A DNA stretch of 64,000 nucleotides. It comes from Bog-756 sp035949055. GTDB lineage: Bacteria; Actinomycetota; Acidimicrobiia; Acidimicrobiales; RAAP-2. The stretch is from assembly GCA_035949055.1 (NCBI GenBank), contig DASZIO010000060.1, forward strand, positions 62,001 to 126,000. Direction: 5' to 3'. The number at the start of each line of letters is the position of its first letter. Position 1 is the first letter of the stretch. Below are positions 18,445 through 26,810 of the stretch, piece after piece. Below the pieces are notes generated by a model, which searched no databases, was not told the origin of the DNA, and saw nothing but the letters and a program-made list of their open reading frames with translations. The position numbers and the translations under genes were made by a program.

Positions 18445-20748
18445 TCACGAGGACGTCGAGGTCGGTGCGGTGAGGTCGTACACGGTGACGCCGTCGACCG
18501 TCCGGGCCGTGAAGTGCGTGCTCACCCACGAGGAGATCTGAGCCGAGTCCGAGGTTGCCGAGGAGCCGAGCCCGCCCCCGAAGCCCGCGAAACCACCACC
18601 ACCACCACCACCACCACCACCACCGATGTAGTAGTGGATCCGCCCCTCGGAGACGTAGTGCTCGAACTGGCTGAGCGTCGGAGTGGGGTCGGTCCCGTTG
18701 AAGCCACCGATGGCCATCACCGGATCGGATGTGGCCAGCTGGTAGCCCGACGCCGAGTTGGACCCGCTGCTGGCGGCCACCCACGAGTACTTGGAGGCAT
18801 TCGCCGAGAGGAGGGCGACGAGCTGCTTTCCCGGTGTGGGGGCGTTGAGCAGTCCGCCTGGCCCGCCCGCCCTACCCTGGCCGCCGAAGGCGCCCGGCCC
18901 CGCACCGCCCGGTACCTGGCCCGGACTGAAGCCACGGTGGCGGAAGAAGCGGTTCGGGACCCTGACGCGGTTCGGGAGGGTCGCCCCGTTGGGCAGGGTG
19001 AAGCCATTCGGCAGGCGGAGCCCGTTGCGGGCGAAGCCCCCTCCGGGACCACCGCCCGGGAGTCCACCCAGCCCGCCTCCTTGAACGGGAGGACCGGCGG
19101 ACGGTATGGCCCCGCCGTGGGGAGTGGCTGCGGTCGTGAGCGAGTACGCAGCCGGTGCGGCGAGCACCGAGGCCAGACCGAAGCCGGCCAGACCGGCGGC
19201 CAGCACGCCGCGGGCACGAGGGACGAGCGCGATGCCCAGCGCGGCCACGATCCCGACGGCGAGGATGACCCAGCGCAAGGCCGGGTACCAGGTCGGGCTC
19301 CACCCGAGGATGACGAAGGCCCAGACGACCGAGGCGGTGACCGCCACGGCCAGGGCGAGGCGCGGGAAGATGTCGTGCCGGCGATGCCACAGCGTGGTGG
19401 CCCCCATGCCGACCAAGGCGCCGATGGCCGGGGCCAGGGCGACGGTGTAGTACGGGTGGATGATTCCCTGGGCGAAGCTGATGGTCGCCCCGGTGAGCAG
19501 CAGCCATCCACCGAACAGAAGGAACCCGGCGCGGACCCGGTCCGTGCGCGGCGCGCGCCGGGTGAGCCACAGCACCGCCACCAGGCCGATGAGCGCGCCA
19601 GGGATGAGCCACGAGATCTGGCCTCCCATGTCGCGGAGGAACAGGCGGTCCCAACCGACCGGTCCCCACATGCTTCCGGTCGCCCCGCGCCCGCCGACAC
19701 TGCCCTTCTCATTTCCGGTGATCCGGCCGAACCCGTTGTAGCCGAAGATGAGGTTGAGGAGGTTGTTGTCCGTCGAGCCCCCGATGTAGGGACGGTCAGC
19801 CGCGGGGGTCAGCTGGACTGCCGCCACCCACCAACCACCGGCCACGACCATGGCCACAACGGACCAGACCACCTGGACCAATCGACGTCCGAACTTGGGC
19901 GGCCCAGCCAACAGGTAGACGACGGCCACGACCGGCATCAGGATCACGGCCTGGAGCATTTTGGTGATGAAGCCGAAGCCGATGAGCGTGCCGGCCAACA
20001 CCATCCACCGGGTCCGCCCGCCCTCGACGGCCTTGACCGTGGCATAGGCCGCGGCGGTCAGGAGCAGCGTGAGCAAGGCATCGGGGTTGTTGTACCGGAA
20101 CATCAGGGTGGCAACCGGGGTCACCGCCACCACGACCCCGGCGATCAGCGCGGCAGCCGGGGTGAACCACCGTCGGACCGTGGCGAAGATGAGGCCGACG
20201 GTGGCCACCCCCTCAAGCGCCTGCGGGACGAGGATGCTCCACGAGTTGACCCCGAAGATGCGAGCCGAGATCTCCATCACCCAGAGGGAAGCCGGCGGCT
20301 TGTCGACGGTGATGAAGTTCGATGCGTCGGACGACCCGAAGAAGAAGGCCTTCCAGCTCTTGGTGCCGGCCTGTACGGCCGCGGAGTAGAAGCTGTTGGC
20401 CCAGCCGGACGCCCCCAACCCCCACAGGTACAGGCCGCCTGTGGCCACCAGCAGGAGGATCAGAGCCGGACGGACCCAGGCCGGGTCCTCGGGTCGTCCT
20501 CGGATGAGTCGCCTCCGGCGGACGGCGGGAGGGGTGGGGGTGCCGACCGATGGAAGCGACTCGTCCGTGGTGCCCGTTCCGCGGTCCGACGGTTCGAAGG
20601 GAGGGAACGGGTCGGTCGGGGGGATCTCGATCGTCGTTCCCTCCGGGCCGAGACCGAGTGTCGTGAGGACGCCATGGATGGGCGGGGCATCGTCGAGCAC
20701 GGCATCGTCGAACACGGTGGCGTCGCCGATGGGGTCGCGGCCGGTCAT
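18445..20748 (-). CDS. GT-C mannosyltransferase-like membrane protein (YkcB type)
   Basis: A 767-residue GT-C glycosyltransferase of the ArnT/PMT superclass. An acidic Pro-rich cytoplasmic N-terminus of about 90 residues precedes about 12 helices; TVDKPPASLWV is the family's conserved lumenal motif after the first loop. The C-terminal extracytoplasmic domain (about 640-767) matches the YkcA/YkcB type. Between them is a low-complexity linker with (L/V)PN(G/R) repeats (about 576-600), and an uninterrupted run of 11 Gly occurs at 709-719. The ATG overlaps the GT2 stop (ATGA) and has GGAGAA upstream. The partner GT2 probably makes the lipid-linked sugar this enzyme transfers. Confidence 0.85.
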   Translation of the reverse strand: MTGRDPIGDATVFDDAVLDDAPPIHGVLTTLGLGPEGTTIEIPPTDPFPPFEPSDRGTGTTDESLPSVGTPTPPAVRRRRLIRGRPEDPAWVRPALILLLVATGGLYLWGLGASGWANSFYSAAVQAGTKSWKAFFFGSSDASNFITVDKPPASLWVMEISARIFGVNSWSILVPQALEGVATVGLIFATVRRWFTPAAALIAGVVVAVTPVATLMFRYNNPDALLTLLLTAAAYATVKAVEGGRTRWMVLAGTLIGFGFITKMLQAVILMPVVAVVYLLAGPPKFGRRLVQVVWSVVAMVVAGGWWVAAVQLTPAADRPYIGGSTDNNLLNLIFGYNGFGRITGNEKGSVGGRGATGSMWGPVGWDRLFLRDMGGQISWLIPGALIGLVAVLWLTRRAPRTDRVRAGFLLFGGWLLLTGATISFAQGIIHPYYTVALAPAIGALVGMGATTLWHRRHDIFPRLALAVAVTASVVWAFVILGWSPTWYPALRWVILAVGIVAALGIALVPRARGVLAAGLAGFGLASVLAAPAAYSLTTAATPHGGAIPSAGPPVQGGGLGGLPGGGPGGGFARNGLRLPNGFTLPNGATLPNRVRVPNRFFRHRGFSPGQVPGGAGPGAFGGQGRAGGPGGLLNAPTPGKQLVALLSANASKYSWVAASSGSNSASGYQLATSDPVMAIGGFNGTDPTPTLSQFEHYVSEGRIHYYIGGGGGGGGGGGFAGFGGGLGSSATSDSAQISSWVSTHFTARTVDGVTVYDLTAPTSTSS
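18592..18624 (-). repeat. (GGT)11 trinucleotide repeat encoding poly-glycine
   Basis: Eleven uninterrupted ACC units on the plus strand, read as GGT (Gly) in the GT-C gene, residues 709-719. Such perfect triplet runs can change length by slippage without breaking the frame. Confidence 0.95.
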
Positions 20749-22163
20749 GATGCGTTCTCCTTGATGATCGTCCCGGCCGGTGGCACGGGATGTGGATCGT
20801 GGTCGTGAAGCAAGGGCGCGGAGGCGTTCAAGTTGCTCCCGAACGCCGGTCGGAAGACCCAGGTGCGCAGGATGCCGAACCGGATGACGGCCGCGCTCAG
20901 GTTGGCGATGGTCAGGGCGAAGAGCTCGGGCACGAGAGAATCGAGCCCGGCGGCCCGGGTCACGGCGAGGGCCAGGGAGGTGAAGCCGAGGCTCACGCCG
21001 AGGAGGCCCGTTGCTCCGGCCCACCGGCGCCAACCGGCGAGGCGGCGTCCGGCCGGTCCCACCAGACCGCGGTGCACGGCCGTGTTCCCGAGGCTGCAGA
21101 GCACGATGGCCGCCGCGTTGGCCGAGAAGCTGCCGAGGCCGGGCCGGAAGGCAGCGAACAGCCCCATGTAGACCAGCGTCGAGGCGGCGCCGACCCCGGC
21201 GAATCGCCAAAGCTCGTCGGCGAACACCTCGCCCCCCGTTCGCGACCCTGCGGATGCTCCGCGGGGTCGGCCCGACCGGGTCGCATCGGGGCGAAGGGAC
21301 ACGGCCACCGGCTGCCCGGTCTCACGATCGTCAGCGGTGGTCTCGAAGGCAGACGCCGGTATCGATACCGTCCTCGGCTCCTTCGGCGGCCGAGCGCCGG
21401 GTGGGAGCAGGCGCCACACCCCCCGGAGGTCCATGAGCGCGGTGGAGATCACGTCGACTCGCGAGTCAGTGTCGTCGACCCAGTGCACCGGAACCTCGTG
21501 GATGCGCAGGCCAAGACGTTGCGCGGTGACGAGAAGCTCGGTGTCGAAGAACCACTCCTCGTCCTGCACCCGCGGGAGGAGCTCGAGCGCGGCGTCGCGC
21601 CGCATGGCCTTGAACCCGCACTGGGCGTCGGTGCATGAGCTCCGCAGGGCCGAACGGACCAGCAGGTTGTAGCCGCGTGAAATGAGCTCCCGCCTGGCGC
21701 CCCTGACCACGCGGGCGCCACGTCCCAGGCGTGTCCCGATGGCCAGGTCACTCTGACCCGACAGCAGCGGGGCGACCAGCGGCACCAGCGCCTCGAGGCC
21801 GGTGGACAGGTCCACGTCCATGTAGGCCACGACGGCCGCGGTGCTCGCTGACCAGGCCGCCCGGAGCGCCCGGCCGCGACCCTTCTCCCCCAGTCGGATG
21901 GCGTGAACCCCGGGGTGGGCGGCGGTCAGATCGGCGGCGATGGGCCAGGTGCCATCGGTGCTGGCGTTGTCGGCGATGGTGATGGTCGCGGTGAAAGGGG
22001 TGGAGGTGCTGAGAAACGAGCGCAGGGTGGCGATGCTGCGGCTCAGCTGCGCCTCCTCGTTGTACACGGGGATCACGATGTCGACGTCCGCGATGGTTCC
22101 GGCCCGCGGCCGGTCCCGCGGGGAGAGTTCGGTGACGCTCGTGGGTGAGATCCCGACGGCCAT
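20745..22163 (-). CDS. Polyprenyl-phosphate glycosyltransferase (GT2, DPM1-like) fused to GtrA domain
   Basis: A 472-residue two-domain protein. Residues about 25-260 are a GT2 domain with VIPVYNEEAQL, the nucleotide-binding ADNASTDGT and the metal-binding DVD of YMDVDLS. Residues about 320-450 are four helices of the GtrA flippase-like family (WRFAGVGAASTLVYMGLF). The first makes polyprenyl-phosphate-mannose or -glucose, the second may help to flip it, and the overlapping downstream GT-C protein would use it. The order matches the Bacillus ykcC-ykcB pairing. Confidence 0.88.
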   Translation of the reverse strand: MAVGISPTSVTELSPRDRPRAGTIADVDIVIPVYNEEAQLSRSIATLRSFLSTSTPFTATITIADNASTDGTWPIAADLTAAHPGVHAIRLGEKGRGRALRAAWSASTAAVVAYMDVDLSTGLEALVPLVAPLLSGQSDLAIGTRLGRGARVVRGARRELISRGYNLLVRSALRSSCTDAQCGFKAMRRDAALELLPRVQDEEWFFDTELLVTAQRLGLRIHEVPVHWVDDTDSRVDVISTALMDLRGVWRLLPPGARPPKEPRTVSIPASAFETTADDRETGQPVAVSLRPDATRSGRPRGASAGSRTGGEVFADELWRFAGVGAASTLVYMGLFAAFRPGLGSFSANAAAIVLCSLGNTAVHRGLVGPAGRRLAGWRRWAGATGLLGVSLGFTSLALAVTRAAGLDSLVPELFALTIANLSAAVIRFGILRTWVFRPAFGSNLNASAPLLHDHDPHPVPPAGTIIKENAS

Positions 22164-22270
22164 GGCCGTGATCCTGACGGCGCAGGCTCCGTCCCGGTTG
22201 GGACCAACCTGTGATCCCCATGAGAAATTCCGACCAAACTCGATGGCAGGGAAGTACGAGCCTGCCGGGG

Positions 22271-23815
22271 CTAGGGCCCCGCCACCACGGCGTCCTCCGG
22301 CACCGGCTCGGCGGTGGGCGGGGTGCGCGGGAGGCGGACGGTGAAGGTGGTGCCCGAGCCGGGCCGCCCATCGGCCGCCACCGTGCCGTGGTGGGCGGCC
22401 ACGATGGCGCTTACGATCGAGAGCCCGAGGCCGGCCCCCCCGTGGGTCCGCGACCGTGACGGGTCGGAACGGTAGAAGCGCTCGAAGACGTGCTGGCTCT
22501 CCTCGGGGTCCATGCCCGGTCCGTTGTCGGTGACGGTGACGACCACCTGGCCGTCGTCGGGCTCGACCCTGACGCGGGCCCGAGTGCCTGCTGGGGTGTG
22601 GGCCCGCACGTTGGCCAGCAGGTTGTCCATGACCTGCCTCAGCCGGGTGGCGTCGCCCACCACTTCGACGGGGACGGATGCCTCGAAGGTGACCGGCCAG
22701 TCCGGTCCGACCGTCGATGAGGTGTGGACGGCCTCGGCGCAGAGGGCGACCAGGTCCACCGAGTGCTGTTCCATCGGCTTGCCTTCGTCGAGGCGGGCGA
22801 GCAACAACAGATCGGCGACCAGATGCTCCATCCTCGCCGTCTCGGTGCGGATGCCACCCAGCAGTCGTTCGAGATCCTCCTTCTGCTCCGAGGCACCGCG
22901 CTCGAAGAGCTCGGCGTAGGCAGAGATGGCTGAGATCGGTGTCCGGAGCTCGTGGGAGGCGTCGGCCACGAACTGGCGGAGCTGCTGTTCGGAGGCGCGG
23001 AGCCGCCGCTCCGACGCCAGGCGGGCGCTGAAGGCCGCCTCGATCCGGGTGAGCATCACGTTGAGCGTCCGGGCCAGGCGGCCGACTTCGGTCGACTCGT
23101 TCTCGCCGGGGACCCGCTCGGTGAGATTGCCGTCGGCGATCGACTCGGCTGTGATCTCCATGTCGCGGAGAGGGCGGAGCCCGAGTCGGACCAACCAGAA
23201 GCCGCCGACCAGTGCCACCAGCACGGCTCCTCCGGTCACCGCCAGCTCGATGAGGAGGAGCTGGTGCAGGGTGCTGGCCGTGTCGGTGAGCGGCTGGGCC
23301 AGGATCAACAGGTCCCCGTTGTCCAGGGTCGAGGCCCGTACTCGGAAGGATGGTCCGCCCGCCTTGCTGGCGGCGGCGGTGAAGTAGGTGGACCGCTCGC
23401 CCTGTGCGTTGGTGGTGAAGCCGGTGATGGAGGCCGGCAGTGACGGGGTATAGGCCGCCGAGCCTACGTAGACCGGGCAGACCTGGCCCTTGAGCAAGCT
23501 CCCGGCGGGGGTGCGCACCTCGATGGCCGTGGCTTGGACCGCGTTGGCGTCGCCGGTGCCCTCCTGGACGGGGTTCGGGCCGCCCGGTCCACCCGGGCCG
23601 CCGGGGGCGGGGACGAACTGGCCCGGGCCGAAGCAGCGGAGCGTCCGTCCGCTGTTCACCGCCCGTTCGAGCCCTACATGCCGCTGCTCGAGCTGCTGGT
23701 CGATCCGCTGGTAGAGGACGGACTGCAATGCCGAGTAGGTGGCGATGTCGGCGATCACCAGGGCCACGACGGCGATGACGCCGACCGCGATGACCAGTCG
23801 GGTACGGAGCGACAC
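22271..23815 (-). CDS. Two-component sensor histidine kinase
   Basis: A 514-residue membrane kinase: TM1 at about 9-27, an extracytoplasmic sensor (about 28-180) with a Pro/Gly-rich PGGPGGPGG loop, TM2, HAMP, HisKA with the phospho-acceptor in FVADASHELRTP, and HATPase with DNGPGM and GLGLSIV boxes. The GTG start is only 3 bases after the response regulator stop, so the two are co-transcribed. It sits just upstream of the GT2/GT-C pair on the same strand and may control envelope glycosylation, which is an inference from position. Confidence 0.92.
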   Translation of the reverse strand: MSLRTRLVIAVGVIAVVALVIADIATYSALQSVLYQRIDQQLEQRHVGLERAVNSGRTLRCFGPGQFVPAPGGPGGPGGPNPVQEGTGDANAVQATAIEVRTPAGSLLKGQVCPVYVGSAAYTPSLPASITGFTTNAQGERSTYFTAAASKAGGPSFRVRASTLDNGDLLILAQPLTDTASTLHQLLLIELAVTGGAVLVALVGGFWLVRLGLRPLRDMEITAESIADGNLTERVPGENESTEVGRLARTLNVMLTRIEAAFSARLASERRLRASEQQLRQFVADASHELRTPISAISAYAELFERGASEQKEDLERLLGGIRTETARMEHLVADLLLLARLDEGKPMEQHSVDLVALCAEAVHTSSTVGPDWPVTFEASVPVEVVGDATRLRQVMDNLLANVRAHTPAGTRARVRVEPDDGQVVVTVTDNGPGMDPEESQHVFERFYRSDPSRSRTHGGAGLGLSIVSAIVAAHHGTVAADGRPGSGTTFTVRLPRTPPTAEPVPEDAVVAGP

Positions 23816-23818
23816 CGC

Positions 23819-24526
23819 CTAGCCCGGGGTCGGTTCCCGGAGCGCATAGCCGACCAGCCGCACGGTGTGGATGACCGGGGGGCCGGTTGCTTCGAGCTTC
23901 TTCCGGAGGTAGCTCACGTAGGTCTCGACGACGTTGCCGTCACCACCGAAGTCGTAATGCCACACGTGATCGAGGATCTGAGCCTTGGACAGGACATGCC
24001 TGGGATTGAGGAGGAAGAACCGGAGCAGGTTGAACTCGGTGGCCGTGAGCGAGATGGTCTGGCCGGCGCGGGTCACTTCGTGGGCGTTCTCGTCCATTTG
24101 GATGTCCGCGAACTGCAGGATGCCCGTGTCGTCGGGCTCGCTGCCCATGCGTCGGAGGATGGCGTGCACCCGGGCCACGATCTCGGCTAAGGCGAACGGC
24201 TTGGTGACGTAGTCGTCCCCGCCGACCGTGAGGCCGGCGACCTTGTCCTCGACCGCATCACGGGCGGTCAGGAACAGGACCGGGACACGGAGTCCGTCGG
24301 CCCGCAGTCGCCGGGTCACCTCGAGCCCGTCGAGGTCGGGCAGCATGACGTCGAGGACGATGAGATCGGGAGGGTTCTCCTGGGCCGTGGCCAGGGCCAG
24401 TCGCCCGTTGACCGCTTCGTCGACCCTGAATCCCTCGTAGCGGAGGGAGGTGGCTACGGCGTCGACGATCGAGGGCTCGTCGTCGACGACCAGGATGCGC
24501 TGGCTGCGAGTCGGTTCCAATGACAA
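23819..24526 (-). CDS. OmpR/PhoB family response regulator
   Basis: A 235-residue regulator: receiver domain with VVDDEPS, phospho-acceptor Asp in LIVLDVMLP and Lys in YVTKPF, then a winged-helix DNA-binding domain with LTATEFNLLRFF and YVSYLRKKLE. The TTG at 24526 was chosen because GGAGGGA lies at ideal distance; longer readings add a non-homologous leader. It is the first gene of a unit with its kinase and perhaps the glycosyltransferases, and is divergent from the flavinylation operon. Confidence 0.92.
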   Translation of the reverse strand: MSLEPTRSQRILVVDDEPSIVDAVATSLRYEGFRVDEAVNGRLALATAQENPPDLIVLDVMLPDLDGLEVTRRLRADGLRVPVLFLTARDAVEDKVAGLTVGGDDYVTKPFALAEIVARVHAILRRMGSEPDDTGILQFADIQMDENAHEVTRAGQTISLTATEFNLLRFFLLNPRHVLSKAQILDHVWHYDFGGDGNVVETYVSYLRKKLEATGPPVIHTVRLVGYALREPTPG

Positions 24527-24814
24527 GTTCCCTCCGCCTTCCTGGGTGCTCGGTGCTGATCGCCGACCGGTGCGCCTGGTGGATCCCAGCTCGCCCCCAA
24601 GCATCCCACCAGGGCTTGGAGGCGAGATGTGTATTGCCTGAGAGCCGGCTGTGAAGGCTGATCGATGTGTTCCCCGGCTCGACCGTCTCACAGGATCGGC
24701 ACAGCTGGCGTGGAGTGGGCTCTGCAGGGGGTCCGGTCCAATGGGCGTGCCGCGATCGAGCAGGCGACCGTTCGGCGGGTCGGAAACGATCCGCCTCGCA
24801 GACAAGGAGAGCCC

Positions 24815-25138
24815 ATGGACCGCCCCCTGCCCTCGAATCCAGGCCGACCACGGGGCCAGGACCGCGACCGGGCCATGGCCCGGGTTCGCCGGGGCACCGC
24901 CCTGATTGGTGCCACGGCCACGGCGGCGGCTGTCGGGCTCGGCCTGGTGGTGGCCGCCGACACCACCACCCATCCGGCATCGGCCGTCGCGCCGGCGACC
25001 ACGTCGGCGTCCACCACCGCACCCACCGCGACTTCGAGTTCGTCCGCCAACGGGTCCGTTCCCACCACCACGACCACGACGGCCCCCTCCAGCGGCGCCA
25101 CCGCCAGGACGCCCACCACCGTGTCGGGCCAGTCATGA
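24815..25138 (+). CDS. Small membrane-anchored Ser/Thr-rich protein with SGAT motif
   Basis: A 107-residue protein with ATG 5 bases after AAGGAGA. Basic cytoplasmic N-terminus, one hydrophobic segment (about residues 28-48, TALIGATATAAAVGLGLVVA), then a Ser/Thr/Pro-rich extracytoplasmic tail. Residues 93-96 are SGAT, identical to the core of the site at which ApbE attaches FMN to Thr. No FMN-binding domain surrounds it and the usual preceding Asp is absent. The stop overlaps the apbE start (ATGA), so it occupies the position where related operons carry the flavinylated protein. Function inferred only. Confidence 0.7.
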   Translation: MDRPLPSNPGRPRGQDRDRAMARVRRGTALIGATATAAAVGLGLVVAADTTTHPASAVAPATTSASTTAPTATSSSSANGSVPTTTTTTAPSSGATARTPTTVSGQS

Positions 25139-26136
25139 GTGTCACGCTCACCGAGGGGCGGGCCACCGCCCGCGGCAGCACCATCGCGGCGCGTTCGATG
25201 CGGGCCATCGGCACGACGGCGGGGGTGGCGGTCACCGAGCCCGCTCGGGCCGATCGAGCCCTGACCATGCTGGACGACGACCTTCGCCAATTGGACCAGG
25301 CCTGCAGCCGGTTCCGCTCCGAGTCGGAGCTCCGCCGGCTCGAGAGGGTCAGCCGGGGCAACCCGGTCCTCGTCAGCCCACTCCTGTTCGAAGCGCTCGA
25401 GGTGGCCTGCGTGGTGGCGGTGCAGACCGCCGGGATCGTCGATCCCACCATCGGCTCCGCACTCGTCGAGTTGGGCTACGACCGCGATTTCGATGAGCTG
25501 CCCGCGTCGGGTGCGGGGTCCCTCGGTCGACCGGAGCCCGCCCCCGGATGGTGGCAGATCCTTCTCGACCCAGCGGCCGGGACGGCCTGTGTCCCGGTCG
25601 GCGTCCGCATCGATCTCGGGGCGACGGCGAAGGCGTTCGCCGCCGACCGGTCGGCACGGCGGATCGCCGTCGAGCTCGGGTGCGGCACCCTGGTCAATCT
25701 CGGGGGAGACGTGGCCGTGGCCGGAGAGGCACCTCCGGAAGGCTGGTCGGTCGGTATCGCCCCGGAGTGTCGAGCACCTGTCCCTGAGGTGGACCAGGTT
25801 GTCTGCGTCGACTCGGGCGGGCTGGCCACCTCGGGCACCACCGCCCGGACCTGGGTCCGTGGTGGCCGGAGGGTGCACCACATCATCGACCCGTGGACCG
25901 GTGGCCCCGCCCCAGCGGTGTGGTCGCTGGTCTCGGCGACCGCCCCGACCTGTGTCGAGGCCAACGCCTGGACGACAGCCGCAGTGGTCTGGGGAGCGGA
26001 TGCTGTCGGCAACCTCGCCGCGTTCGGGGTGCCGGCCCGCCTGGTGGACGCGAGCGGGTCCGTCGTCTACGTCGGAGACTGGCCGTCGTCGGCCGATCGC
26101 GCCCACCGCCGAGGCGCATCGCAGGTTTCGGGCTGA
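25135..26136 (+). CDS. apbE: FAD:protein FMN transferase
   Basis: A 333-residue ApbE-family enzyme. The Mg/FAD-binding text DLGATAKAFAADR and HHIIDPWTGG is clear, as is GGDVAVAG. It transfers FMN from FAD to a Thr in a (S/T)GA(T/S) motif of an extracytoplasmic redox protein. No signal peptide is seen, so it may act before export, or the substrate motif is reached by another route. It overlaps the small SGAT protein upstream by 4 bases and the cytochrome-like gene downstream by 1 base (TGATG). Confidence 0.92.
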   Translation: MSVTLTEGRATARGSTIAARSMRAIGTTAGVAVTEPARADRALTMLDDDLRQLDQACSRFRSESELRRLERVSRGNPVLVSPLLFEALEVACVVAVQTAGIVDPTIGSALVELGYDRDFDELPASGAGSLGRPEPAPGWWQILLDPAAGTACVPVGVRIDLGATAKAFAADRSARRIAVELGCGTLVNLGGDVAVAGEAPPEGWSVGIAPECRAPVPEVDQVVCVDSGGLATSGTTARTWVRGGRRVHHIIDPWTGGPAPAVWSLVSATAPTCVEANAWTTAAVVWGADAVGNLAAFGVPARLVDASGSVVYVGDWPSSADRAHRRGASQVSG

Positions 26137-26810
26137 TGCTGGCCACCTCATCGACCACGCTCTGGTACTCGACCAGGGCCACCGGCATCGTGGCCCTGGT
26201 ACTGCTGACCGCGACCATGGTGCTCGGCATCCTCACCGCCGGAAGGCTGAGGACCCGCAGCTGGCCGGCGTTCGCCCAGGCCGATTTGCACAAGCGAGTC
26301 TCCGTGCTGGCCATGGTGTTCCTCGGCATCCACGTGGTGACTGCCGTCCTTGACACCTATGTGAACATCGGCTGGGCCAGCATCGTCGTGCCGTTCGCCT
26401 CTTCCTACCAACCGTTCTGGACGGGCCTCGGCGCCGTCGGTCTCGACCTGCTGGTCGCCGTGGCGGTGTCGAGCGCCTGGCGCGGGCACATCAGTGCCCG
26501 GGCCTGGAGAACCATCCACTGGCTGGCGTACGGCAGCTGGCCGGTGGCCATGGCCCACTCGTTGGGGGAGGGGACGGACGGGCCCACGGTGTGGATGGGC
26601 ATACTGGCCGGCGTCTGCGGGCTGGCGGTGGCCGGCACCCTCTCCTGGCGTGTCCTCGACTACCGGCGGCATGGACGACGCGCCGGACAGGTCGGTGCGC
26701 TGACCCGGGTGGTGTCGCCGCCTCCGGCCCGCCCCGCGTCTCCGGGCCGGCCCGACGGGCGCCGTGTCCGGTCTCACGGCGTGACCCGGGTGCACGAGGT
26801 CTCCCGGTGA
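26136..26810 (+). CDS. Ferric-reductase-like transmembrane cytochrome b
   Basis: A 224-residue membrane protein with about six helices. His52, His66, His128 and His141 lie in two helices with spacings of 14 and 13, the pattern of a di-heme ferric-reductase-like domain that carries electrons across the membrane. The C-terminal 45 residues are basic, Pro-rich and cytoplasmic. Placed between apbE and the SLBB/ferredoxin genes, it would link cytosolic reductant to an extracytoplasmic flavin. The start overlaps the apbE stop. Confidence 0.82.
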   Translation: MLATSSTTLWYSTRATGIVALVLLTATMVLGILTAGRLRTRSWPAFAQADLHKRVSVLAMVFLGIHVVTAVLDTYVNIGWASIVVPFASSYQPFWTGLGAVGLDLLVAVAVSSAWRGHISARAWRTIHWLAYGSWPVAMAHSLGEGTDGPTVWMGILAGVCGLAVAGTLSWRVLDYRRHGRRAGQVGALTRVVSPPPARPASPGRPDGRRVRSHGVTRVHEVSR

